DNA of 39,553 bases from Rhodospirillaceae bacterium (GTDB lineage: Bacteria; Pseudomonadota; Alphaproteobacteria; Rhodospirillales; Casp-alpha2). Below are positions 33,051-39,553 of this stretch, one piece after another. Made by a program: the position numbers and the translations under genes. How positions within the stretch are numbered: position 1 is the stretch's first letter; each line of letters begins with the position of its first letter. The stretch is from the NCBI GenBank assembly GCA_002686255.1, contig NZAZ01000026.1, forward strand, positions 11,092 to 50,644. The letters run 5' to 3'. Below the pieces are notes generated by a model that was not told the origin of the DNA, did not search any database, and was given only the letters and a program-made list of their open reading frames with translations.

Positions 33051-34103
33051 ATGACGACGAAATCCAAAAAATTGGTCTATTTCGAGAAATGGATGGACCC
33101 GGTGGCCGAAGAGATGCTCGCGGGCAAGGACGGCATCGATCTTCACAGGCTCAGCTTCGGCGACGCCGAGGAAGGCAACTGGGCGGCGCTGGCCGAAGCC
33201 CACGGTTATCAGTTGCTGGCGAGCAACGAAATTCAGCCTCCCTTTATTCCTGAACGGCCGTTGATCGAGCGGTGCCCGAACCTGTTGGCCTTTTCGGTCA
33301 CCGGCGCCGGATACGACATGGTCGACGTGGAGGCCTGTACCGAGGCCGGAATCCTGGTCGTCAATCAGGCCGGCGCCAATTCGGAATCCGTTGCCCAGCA
33401 CGTTCTCGGCATGATGCTGGCGCTTTCCAAGCAGATCTTGCAATCGGACCGGCGCCTGCGGCTGGACAGGGACGATTGGGACCGGTGGACGTACAAGGGC
33501 AAGGAATTGACGGGCCGCACGCTCGGCATCATCGGCCTCGGCAACATCGGGCGCCGGGTTTCGGCCCTGGCGGGGCGGATGTTCGCGATGCGAGTCATCG
33601 CCTATGACCCCTATATCACGCCCGAGGATTTCGGCGACCGGGGCGCGGAACCGGTTTCCTTCGATGACGTATTCGCCGAGGCCGATTTCGTTTCCATCAA
33701 CTGTCCGCTGACCGACGAGACCCGGGACTTTGTCGGCAAGCGGGAATTAGAATTAATGAAACCGACGGCCTATTTCATCACCACGGCCCGCGGCGGCATC
33801 CTTGACGAAGAGGCACTGGCGGCGGTGTTGTCGGGTGGCGGTATCGCCGGCGCCGGGCTCGATGTCTTTGCCGAGGAACCGCCGCCCCTGGACCACCCGC
33901 TGCTGAATTTCGATAACGTCATCGTCAGCCCCCACATCGCCGGCATCACCGACGACAGCACGTACAACATGGTGTCCTCGGCCGCCGAACAGTGGCTGAC
34001 CATTTTTCAAGGCGCCCGCCCGCCGCGTTTGATCAACCCGGATGTCTGGCCCGCCTACCGGGAGCGCTTCGGGCGCGTAACCGGCGACACGGCCGAGGAT
34101 TGA
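33051..34103 (+). CDS. D-2-hydroxyacid dehydrogenase (NAD-dependent)
   Basis: 350 aa of the D-isomer-specific 2-hydroxyacid dehydrogenase family (phosphoglycerate, glycerate, formate dehydrogenases). Substrate-loop NLLAFSVTGAGYDMVDVEAC, NAD-binding TLGIIGLGNIGRRVSALAG, catalytic Arg in TTARGGILDEEAL, Glu in GLDVFAEEPPP and His in SPHIAGIT are all present, so it should be active. It reduces a 2-oxoacid or oxidises a D-2-hydroxyacid in the cytoplasm. ATG 33051 follows GGCAGGAAAAGGCGCC. An upstream in-frame extension to 32790 runs over the divergent gene's start and is rejected. Convergent with the FAD-dependent hydroxyacid oxidoreductase, which suggests 2-hydroxyacid turnover. Confidence 0.93.
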   Translation: MTTKSKKLVYFEKWMDPVAEEMLAGKDGIDLHRLSFGDAEEGNWAALAEAHGYQLLASNEIQPPFIPERPLIERCPNLLAFSVTGAGYDMVDVEACTEAGILVVNQAGANSESVAQHVLGMMLALSKQILQSDRRLRLDRDDWDRWTYKGKELTGRTLGIIGLGNIGRRVSALAGRMFAMRVIAYDPYITPEDFGDRGAEPVSFDDVFAEADFVSINCPLTDETRDFVGKRELELMKPTAYFITTARGGILDEEALAAVLSGGGIAGAGLDVFAEEPPPLDHPLLNFDNVIVSPHIAGITDDSTYNMVSSAAEQWLTIFQGARPPRLINPDVWPAYRERFGRVTGDTAED

Positions 34104-34124
34104 CCCCGCTTCCGCGTGTCCTCC

Positions 34125-35246
34125 TTAGCCGAGCCCAAGCAGCCCGGCGGCGTGATCGGCGATCGCCAGCGACGACGTCAGGCCCGGCGAATCGATGCCG
34201 AACAGATGCACCATGCCGGCGATGCCGTGGGTTTCCGGGCCCCGGACGGTGAAATCGGCGGGTGGCTGGCCCTCGGGCGCCAGCTTCGGGCGCACGCCCA
34301 CGTATCCGGGTTGCAGCGCGCCGTCGGGCAGGTCCGGCCAATAGCGGCGGATGGCTTCGTAAAACTTCCCGGCCCGGTTCGGATCGACGTCGTAGTCGGG
34401 GGCGTCGATCCATTCCACGTCGGGCCCGAACTTGCACTGCCCGCCCATGTCCACCGAGGAATGGACGCCGAGCCCCACCGGCCCCGGCACCGGGTAGATC
34501 ATGCGCTCGAAGGGGCTTTTGCCGGTCAGGATGAAATAGTTCCCCTTGGCGTAATAGAGCGGCGGAATGTGTTCGGCCGGGAAGCCTTCGATTCCCGTGG
34601 CCACCGATTGGGCGCCCAGCCCGGCGGCGTTGATGAAATGGCGGCAGCGGATTTCCGTCGGCTCGGCGCCGCCGACGCGGACGGTGATGCCGTCGCCGGT
34701 GATGACGCCGCCCTCGAACGGGCTCGAAAAGGCGATGGCGGCGCCGTGGTCCTCGGCCTCGCCTTGCAGCGCCAGCATGTAGGCGTGGGAATCGAAAATG
34801 CCGGTCGACGGCGACAACAACGCGCCTGCGCATTTCACCGCCGGTTCGATGTCGCTGACTTGGTCCGGGTCCAGCCTTGTCAGGTCGTCGACGCCGTTGG
34901 CCTTGGCCTTGGCCTCGATGGCGTCGAGCGATGGCACTTCGTCCTCCGCCGTGGCCACCACCAGCTTGCCGCAGCCCCGGAACGGGACGCCGTGGGATTG
35001 CAAATAGTCATAAAGCGCCTCCTTACCGGCGACGCAGAGCCGGGCCCGGAGACTGCCCTCGACGTAATGGATTCCGGCGTGGATGACTTCGGAATTGCGC
35101 GAGCTGATGCCGGTGCCGATGGCGTCCTCGGCCTCCAGCACGACCACCTCCCGGCCGGCCACGGCCATGCGCCGGGCGATCGCCAGGCCGATGACCCCGG
35201 CGCCGATAACAAGGGTATCAACGGTGTCGGTCATATTGATGGTCAT
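34125..35246 (-). CDS. NAD(P)/FAD-dependent oxidoreductase, L-2-hydroxyglutarate oxidase-like
   Basis: About 373 aa of the DAO (D-amino-acid oxidase-like) family. FAD motif TLVIGAGVIGLAIARRM, then SSRNSEVIHAGIHYVEGSLR, which is the hallmark of the LhgO/L2HGDH branch. Further on come LLSPSTGIFDSHAYMLALQG and the C-terminal FGIDSPGLTSSLAIADHAA. It would oxidise L-2-hydroxyglutarate or a similar 2-hydroxyacid, passing electrons to quinone or oxygen. Start taken as ATG 35246; ATG 35234 (MTDTVDTL) is equally possible, and no good ribosome-binding site settles it. The upstream in-frame extension to 35363 overlaps the divergent DUF3750 gene and is rejected. Confidence 0.88.
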   Translation of the reverse strand: MTINMTDTVDTLVIGAGVIGLAIARRMAVAGREVVVLEAEDAIGTGISSRNSEVIHAGIHYVEGSLRARLCVAGKEALYDYLQSHGVPFRGCGKLVVATAEDEVPSLDAIEAKAKANGVDDLTRLDPDQVSDIEPAVKCAGALLSPSTGIFDSHAYMLALQGEAEDHGAAIAFSSPFEGGVITGDGITVRVGGAEPTEIRCRHFINAAGLGAQSVATGIEGFPAEHIPPLYYAKGNYFILTGKSPFERMIYPVPGPVGLGVHSSVDMGGQCKFGPDVEWIDAPDYDVDPNRAGKFYEAIRRYWPDLPDGALQPGYVGVRPKLAPEGQPPADFTVRGPETHGIAGMVHLFGIDSPGLTSSLAIADHAAGLLGLG

Positions 35247-35345
35247 CATTAAAACATTTGATCGGGACGTAAACGCCTTTGTTTTGCCAAGATCGGGTTT
35301 GCAAATTACAGTCTGGCGTTGGCGGCGGATCGAAAGGGACGGCCG

Positions 35346-36104
35346 ATGGAAAAACCGCGGCAAAAGACCATGCTTTGGCTGGCGGTGCTGATCTTCCTGC
35401 TGGTGGTCGGCGCCGTCGTCGGATTAGGGAGGCATACTGTGCAAGCGGACTGGCGAACGGCAAGCCGCGAGCCAATGAGGATAGCCCCCGATCCGGCCAC
35501 GTACCGGCAAGCAGTGGTCCAATTCTATGTCGCCCGCGCCTTCAGTTGGCGCGGCTTTTTCGGCGTCCATTCGTGGATCGCCGTCAAGCCGACGGACGGG
35601 CTCAATTACACCGTTTACGAAATCATCGGCTGGATGGCCCGCCATGGGCGCGCGCCCCTGGTCATTCACGAGGCGGCCCCCGACCGGCGCTGGTTCGGGG
35701 CCGAACCCCAGGTCATCGCCGACCTTCGCGGCGACGGCGTCGACGACATCATCAAGCGCATCGACGCCGTGGCCCGGAAATATCCCCACCTCGACGACTA
35801 TGCCCTTTGGCCCGGACCCAACTCCAACACCTTTACCGCCTATGTTGCCCGGGCGGTGCCGGAGTTGAGGGTCGACCTGCCGCCGACGGCCATCGGCAAG
35901 GACTACCTGCCGGGCGGCGGCCTGGTCGCCGGGGCCCCCAGCGGCACCGGCTATCAGGTGTCCCTGTTCGGGCTGGTGGGGGCGTTGGCCGCCATCGAGG
36001 AGGGGCTGGAAATCAACCTCTTCGGTCTGTCGTTCGGCATCGATCCCCTGGACCTGGCCTTGAAGCTGCCGATGGCGGGACGAATCAGCTTCCGGGAAAA
36101 TTAA
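35346..36104 (+). CDS. DUF3750 family protein, membrane-anchored
   Basis: 252 aa. A short basic N-terminus and one hydrophobic segment (about 9-28, MLWLAVLIFLLVVGAVVGLG) suggest an inner-membrane anchor with a periplasmic domain. The rest has the DUF3750 features I recognise: FFGVHSWIAVKPTDGLNYTV, EIIGWMARHG and the diagnostic WPGPNSNTFTAYVAR followed by LPPTAIGKDYLPGG. His/Asn/Cys-type hydrolase residues have not been defined for this family to my knowledge, so no function is offered. ATG 35346 follows GAAAGGGA. Three bases separate it from the TerB/DnaJ gene, which overlaps the amidase gene, so all three are one operon. Confidence 0.87.
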   Translation: MEKPRQKTMLWLAVLIFLLVVGAVVGLGRHTVQADWRTASREPMRIAPDPATYRQAVVQFYVARAFSWRGFFGVHSWIAVKPTDGLNYTVYEIIGWMARHGRAPLVIHEAAPDRRWFGAEPQVIADLRGDGVDDIIKRIDAVARKYPHLDDYALWPGPNSNTFTAYVARAVPELRVDLPPTAIGKDYLPGGGLVAGAPSGTGYQVSLFGLVGALAAIEEGLEINLFGLSFGIDPLDLALKLPMAGRISFREN

Positions 36105-36107
36105 AGA

Positions 36108-36854
36108 ATGAGCGTTTGGGGCAAGGTTATCGGCGGCGTCGCCGGGTTCGCCCTGGGCGGGCCGCTGGGCGCGATCATGGGGACCGTCGCCGGCCACGCC
36201 TACGACAAGATGAAGGCGGGGGACGCCGGGCGCATCGACGATAACGTTAACCGGCAGGTCGCCTTCACCACCGCCGTCATCGTCCTTTCGGCCAAGATGG
36301 CCAAGGCCGACGGCCGCGTCACCCGGGCCGAGGTCGACGCCTTCAAGGAGCTGTTCCACATCCCGCCGGACGAGATGAAAAAAGTCGGTTGGCTGTTCGA
36401 CGAGGCCAAGAAGGACGCCCAGGGCTTCGAGCCCTACGCCGAGCAGATTTCGATGATGTTCGCCCACGAACCGGCGGTGATGGAGGAATTGCTGGGCGGG
36501 CTTTTTCATATCGCCCGCGCCGACCACGCCATCCATCCCAAGGAACTTGAATTCCTGCGCAAGACGGCGCTGATCTTCGGCTTTTCAGAGATTCAGTTCG
36601 AACGCCTGAAGGCCATCCACATGGGCCCCATCGGCGGCGCCGACGGGGTCAACTCCTATCAGGTGCTGGGCCTTTCCCGCGAGGCGTCCGACGATGAGAT
36701 CAAAAAGACCTACCGCGTCCTGATCCGCGAAAACCACCCCGATACCCTGATCGCCCAGGGCATGCCGCAGGAATTCATCGACGTGGCGAACGAGAAGATG
36801 GCCGCTATCAACGCCGCCTATGACGTCATCGAGAAGGAGCGGGGGCTGAAGTGA
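36108..36854 (+). CDS. TerB/DjlA-type DnaJ-domain co-chaperone
   Basis: 248 aa. The N-terminal glycine-rich hydrophobic stretch (4-28, WGKVIGGVAGFALGGPLGAI) could insert in or dimerise at the membrane, as in DjlA. Residues about 50-165 form a TerB-like helical domain (ADGRVTRAEVDAFKELF; ARADHAIHPKELEFL). The C-terminal J-domain (about 180-248) has SYQVLGLSREASDDEIKKTY and an intact HPD at 210-212, so it can stimulate a DnaK ATPase. Central gene of the DUF3750-DjlA-AmpD operon; its stop overlaps the GTG start of the amidase gene. The pairing with a cell-wall amidase hints at envelope maintenance, which is inference. Confidence 0.92.
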   Translation: MSVWGKVIGGVAGFALGGPLGAIMGTVAGHAYDKMKAGDAGRIDDNVNRQVAFTTAVIVLSAKMAKADGRVTRAEVDAFKELFHIPPDEMKKVGWLFDEAKKDAQGFEPYAEQISMMFAHEPAVMEELLGGLFHIARADHAIHPKELEFLRKTALIFGFSEIQFERLKAIHMGPIGGADGVNSYQVLGLSREASDDEIKKTYRVLIRENHPDTLIAQGMPQEFIDVANEKMAAINAAYDVIEKERGLK

Positions 36855-37555
36855 CGGCCTCCGAAAGACCCTCGCCCAACTTCGACGACCGCCCGGCGGA
36901 CACGCCCGTCGACATGCTGGTCGTGCATTACACCGGCATGGAAAGCGCCGAGGCGGCGCTGGCCCGTTTGTGCGACGTGGAGGCCCGCGTCAGCGCCCAT
37001 TACGTCATCGACGAGGACGGGACGGTCACCGCCCTGGTGGCCGAAGGTATGCGTGCCTGGCACGCCGGGGAGGCGTATTGGCGCGGCGGCACGGACATCA
37101 ACGGCCGCTCCGTCGGCGTCGAACTGGTCAATCCCGGCCACGAATTCGGCTACCGGGATTTCCCCGACCCCCAGATGGCGGCGCTTGAGGGGCTGGCCAG
37201 GGATATCCTCGGCCGCCATCCGATCGAACCGCGCAACGTCGTCGGCCATTCCGACGTCGCCCCGGGGCGCAAGACCGACCCCGGCGAATTGTTCGATTGG
37301 CAACGCCTGGCGGCGGCCGGGATCGGGCTGTGGCCCGGGGACGTGGCGGGGGAGGGGGCGGGCGACGCGGGGCTGGAAATCGATGACCAAGAAGTCGCCG
37401 GCCTGTTGTCGGCCTACGGCTACGACATCGCCGACGAAGCGGCGGCGATAGCCGCCTTTCAGTGCCATTTTTGTCCAGAAAGCCTTAATCGCCGGGCCGA
37501 TGCGGACACCGCCGGCCGGATCAAGGCGCTCTTGGATCTTACGGCCCAAAAATAG
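36851..37555 (+). CDS. N-acetylmuramoyl-L-alanine amidase, AmpD/Amidase_2 type
   Basis: 234 aa, zinc amidase. Ligands are His26 (LVVHYTGM), His133 (VVGHSDVAPGR) and Asp143 (KTDPGELFDW). The AHYVIDEDGTV, AWHAGEAYWRG and GVELVNPGHEFGY motifs are typical. There is no signal peptide, so it acts in the cytoplasm on anhydro-muropeptides for recycling, like AmpD. The C-terminal part (about 175-230, DDQEVAGLLSAYGYDI then AAIAAFQCHF) resembles a peptidoglycan-binding helical tail. GTG start at 36851 overlaps the previous stop (GTGA), so it is translationally coupled. All metal ligands are present. Confidence 0.95.
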   Translation: MTASERPSPNFDDRPADTPVDMLVVHYTGMESAEAALARLCDVEARVSAHYVIDEDGTVTALVAEGMRAWHAGEAYWRGGTDINGRSVGVELVNPGHEFGYRDFPDPQMAALEGLARDILGRHPIEPRNVVGHSDVAPGRKTDPGELFDWQRLAAAGIGLWPGDVAGEGAGDAGLEIDDQEVAGLLSAYGYDIADEAAAIAAFQCHFCPESLNRRADADTAGRIKALLDLTAQK

Positions 37556-37681
37556 TTTTTCAATAGCCTCAGCCAGACATTTACAGTTCACGGAAAACAG
37601 TTTGTTTCCGCGTACGCCCTATAAATGCGTCCGAAATTGTCGTATTATTGGAGGATAATTTCGTCTTTGGAGGGGTGTCCA

Positions 37682-38662
37682 ATGCGTTTCGAGGGAGCCT
37701 TGGATTTATTACGCCTTGCCTTTGCCTTGCAAGGCACGGGAGAGGGGTTGACCCTTGACGACATCGAAGGCCGATTTGGTTGGCAGCGTCGAAAAATCGA
37801 GCGCATGCGCAACGCCCTGGAAATGTTGTTTCCCCAGTTGGAGCAAGCGAACCTGGGAGAGCGGCCTAAACGCTGGCGTCTGCCTCCTGGCGTGATGAAT
37901 AACATGGTGGCCTTCACGGCAGAGGAACTCACAGCCCTCAAAAGTGCCGAGGCTCTTTTCAAGCGAGACAAGAGGGACGATCAAGCCGAGGTGCTGGGCA
38001 CCCTGCTATCGAAAATTCGTGCGCTTGCCAAGCCCGAGGCCATGCGAAGGATGGAGCCTGACTACGAGGCTCTCTTGGAGGCAGAAGGACTAGCCATGCG
38101 TCCGGGACCAAAACCCGGCGTGAAGGACGGCGTTCTTCTGAATCTCCGAGAAGCCATACTCGCCTGCCGCAAGGTGAGGCTCCATTACCGTGCACGCACC
38201 ACGGGAAGCCTTAGCCGTCAAATGGTCTGTCCCTATGGGTTCCTCTACGGCAACCGGCATTATTTGGTCGCCTACAGCATGAACCCGAAAATCAGGGACT
38301 ACCGGCTTTTTAGTCTTTCCAACATCGAAAAGGTGGATGTCACCGAATGGCCGTTCGAGCGGCGAGAGGAGTTTTCCCTTCAAGCGTTTGCGGAGCAGTC
38401 CTTCGGCGTGTTCCAAGAAGAACCCTTCGACGTGGTCTGGAAGTTTTCACCCGAGGCAACGCCCGATGCCCGAGAATTCATGTTTCACCCGACACAGACC
38501 ATGGAGGAACAACCAGACGGCTCCCTCGTCGTCCGCTTCCGCGCCGGCGGCGCGCTGGAGATGTGTTGGCATCTGTTTACATGGGGAGACGAAGTGGAGG
38601 TATTGGAGCCAAAAACACTTCGAAAAAATTTTCAACAATTAGTCAAGAAGGCGCAAAAATGA
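37682..38662 (+). CDS. WYL-domain transcriptional regulator
   Basis: 326 aa. Residues about 1-70 hold a DeoR/HTH_11-like winged helix (LRLAFALQGTGEGLTLDDIE, FGWQRRKIERMRNALEMLFP). The WYL domain follows at about 150-235 (CRKVRLHYRARTTG, MVCPYGFLYGNRHYLVAYS, DYRLFSLSNIEKVDV), then a WCX-type C-terminus ending LEPKTLRKNFQQLVKKA. WYL domains bind nucleic acid or nucleotide ligands and commonly regulate phage-defence and DNA-damage genes. The ATG at 37682 follows GGAGGGGTGTCCA; the longer frame from 37625 lacks this. An imperfect inverted repeat CGGAAAACAGTTTGTTTCCG is at 37598-37617. Its TGA overlaps the next ATG. Confidence 0.92.
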   Translation: MRFEGALDLLRLAFALQGTGEGLTLDDIEGRFGWQRRKIERMRNALEMLFPQLEQANLGERPKRWRLPPGVMNNMVAFTAEELTALKSAEALFKRDKRDDQAEVLGTLLSKIRALAKPEAMRRMEPDYEALLEAEGLAMRPGPKPGVKDGVLLNLREAILACRKVRLHYRARTTGSLSRQMVCPYGFLYGNRHYLVAYSMNPKIRDYRLFSLSNIEKVDVTEWPFERREEFSLQAFAEQSFGVFQEEPFDVVWKFSPEATPDAREFMFHPTQTMEEQPDGSLVVRFRAGGALEMCWHLFTWGDEVEVLEPKTLRKNFQQLVKKAQK

Positions 38663-39339
38663 TGGAGTTGGAAAAGGTCAAGTTTCACCCGTGGATTGGT
38701 CGTGAATCCCCTTGGGATGAGCAAGGGCACAAGAGAAAACAGTATGATCCGAGGGGCACAATTTTGAGCCCGAATATTCATCTTCTGGTGCTCGGAGAGT
38801 CTCACTACGGTGTGGATAATAATGACAAAAAAATTACTGAGAAAGTTGTGAAAGAATGGGTGTTTGAAAATAAGTGCAAATATCCATTTTTTGACAACAT
38901 CTCGTCCGTGCTTATGGCCGATGGCCAAAGCGCTTGGAGCTCTGAGAAACGTAGTAAAATCTGGAACCAGATTGCTTTTTACAACTTTGTTCAGGTGTCC
39001 GTCGGCTGTAATGGCCAACATCGGCCGACGAAAGAAATGTTTAAAGACTCATACGGCGCTTTTTTGGAAGTCCTTAAAAAACTGAACCCCACTCACATTT
39101 GGGTATGTGGCAAAGTCTTGTGGGGAGGAATGCCCGGGAAGGATTGTGACGTGATGGATTTTGAACGGCGCAAGGAGATTCGACCCGGAAAGATGGTAGG
39201 AGAAAACGGAATTTATAAATTTAATGACCTCGCGATACCGGCCTTGGCGACCTGGCACCCTTCACCAAGATTTAGAAAATTCATATGTGATGATTGGAGG
39301 CCCATTGTTCGGCAATTTCTTGAATTTCCCATTGACTGA
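38659..39339 (+). CDS. Uracil-DNA-glycosylase-superfamily-like protein, low GC
   Basis: 226 aa, unrecognised by name. Two motifs fit the uracil-DNA glycosylase superfamily. Near the N-terminus is LLVLGESHYG (42-51), a hydrophobic strand followed by GES-HYG in the place of the first active-site loop. Near the C-terminus is ATWHPSPRFRKF (His200), like the HPS motif B. A middle strand HIWVCGKVLWGGMP fits the fold. It could remove or recognise a modified base, but the catalytic residue is not certain. ATG 38659 overlaps the WYL gene stop (ATGA), implying translational coupling and shared function. A+T content and codon use (many AAA, AAT, TTT) differ sharply from neighbours, suggesting recent transfer. 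A role in defence is inference. Confidence 0.65.
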   Translation: MMELEKVKFHPWIGRESPWDEQGHKRKQYDPRGTILSPNIHLLVLGESHYGVDNNDKKITEKVVKEWVFENKCKYPFFDNISSVLMADGQSAWSSEKRSKIWNQIAFYNFVQVSVGCNGQHRPTKEMFKDSYGAFLEVLKKLNPTHIWVCGKVLWGGMPGKDCDVMDFERRKEIRPGKMVGENGIYKFNDLAIPALATWHPSPRFRKFICDDWRPIVRQFLEFPID

Positions 39340-39393
39340 GATAATCTGACACCACTGTTGGACCAATGCAGCTAGGAAAGGAGAAAACAGATC

Positions 39394-39553
39394 GTGAGCG
39401 GAATAAGAAAACTTCAAAATCGTGTTGAAACCTATCGTAAGAGGTACAGGCTTAAAGGTCTAAACCGACATTCCCCAGATAGCCTCCTGGTTCGCGGAAA
39501 TCATACCACCGTGCCACCGTCGGGGGAACGGAACCATTTCCGCCGCCACCCGA
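39394..39553 (+). CDS. Possible start of a further gene, truncated by window end
   Basis: A GTG at 39394 lies 10 bases after AAGGAG and opens a frame with no stop to the window end (53 codons, beginning SGIRKLQNRVETYRKRYR and basic throughout). It follows the WYL/glycosylase-like pair by 54 bp. The first 20 or so residues look like a positively charged helix. The last part (GGTTCGCGGAAATCATACC onward) changes to GC-rich sequence and might instead be the edge of an insertion. Too short to name. Confidence 0.35.
   Translation, partial: MSGIRKLQNRVETYRKRYRLKGLNRHSPDSLLVRGNHTTVPPSGERNHFRRHP

Overview
The window looks like chromosomal DNA of an alphaproteobacterium, probably of the Rhodospirillales type. 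By eye the coding regions are about 65% G+C with strong C/G preference at third positions. The gene families (PEP-mutase/isocitrate-lyase-type lyases, MmgE/PrpD, class III CoA-transferase, fused HyuA-HyuB oxoprolinase, DUF3750) fit that group. Taxonomy here is inference. I see no rRNA, tRNA, CRISPR array or complete insertion sequence.

Layout. 1-986: end of a dipeptide/oligopeptide-type ABC importer (two permeases, the first cut by the window edge). 1160-3530: an enoyl-CoA hydratase/SDR pair on the minus strand, divergent from an Asp/Glu-racemase-family protein. 3602-6884: a minus-strand pair of SAM-dependent proteins, a membrane-anchored isoaspartyl methyltransferase and a polytopic membrane protein with a spermidine-synthase domain. 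7035-7949: a lyase gene bracketed by two copies of a ~57 bp repeat, then an outer-membrane beta-barrel gene. 9586-14458: a compact five-gene catabolic operon (enoyl-CoA hydratase, lyase, MmgE/PrpD, MaoC, acyl-CoA dehydrogenase) with a perfect ATTGTATACAAT palindrome upstream. 14460-17000: a disturbed zone with palindromic repeats, a histidine kinase, a transposase remnant, an AT-rich hairpin and an AT-rich MarR-like gene. 17089-21677: a second catabolic run (class III CoA-transferase, aconitase-family large and small subunits, tricarballylate-dehydrogenase-like flavoprotein), then a tiny secreted peptide gene and a third enoyl-CoA hydratase divergent from an MFS transporter. 24383-27155: PaaK-like ligase, GST and OmpR-type response regulator. 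27305-28995: a free-standing small protein resembling the N-terminal module of type I-secreted adhesins, convergent with a TolC-like protein. 29225-35246: oxoprolinase, D-2-hydroxyacid dehydrogenase and an FAD-dependent 2-hydroxyacid oxidoreductase. 35346-37555: tight DUF3750, TerB/DnaJ and AmpD-like genes. 37682-39339: a WYL-domain regulator translationally coupled to a low-GC gene with uracil-DNA-glycosylase-like motifs, then the start of another gene at the edge.

How it fits together. Most of the window is a carboxylic-acid/CoA-thioester catabolic island. Two KKCGH-containing lyases, MmgE/PrpD, an aconitase-like pair, a TcuA-like dehydrogenase and a CoA-transferase together suggest breakdown of a branched di- or tricarboxylate by dehydrogenation, dehydration/hydration and retro-aldol cleavage. 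The substrate is unknown. Intergenic spaces carry a family of palindromes built on GGGGACA...TTAATT whose mobilising enzyme is not in the window. The most system-like novelties are the WYL/glycosylase-like pair and the orphan adhesin-module/TolC locus.
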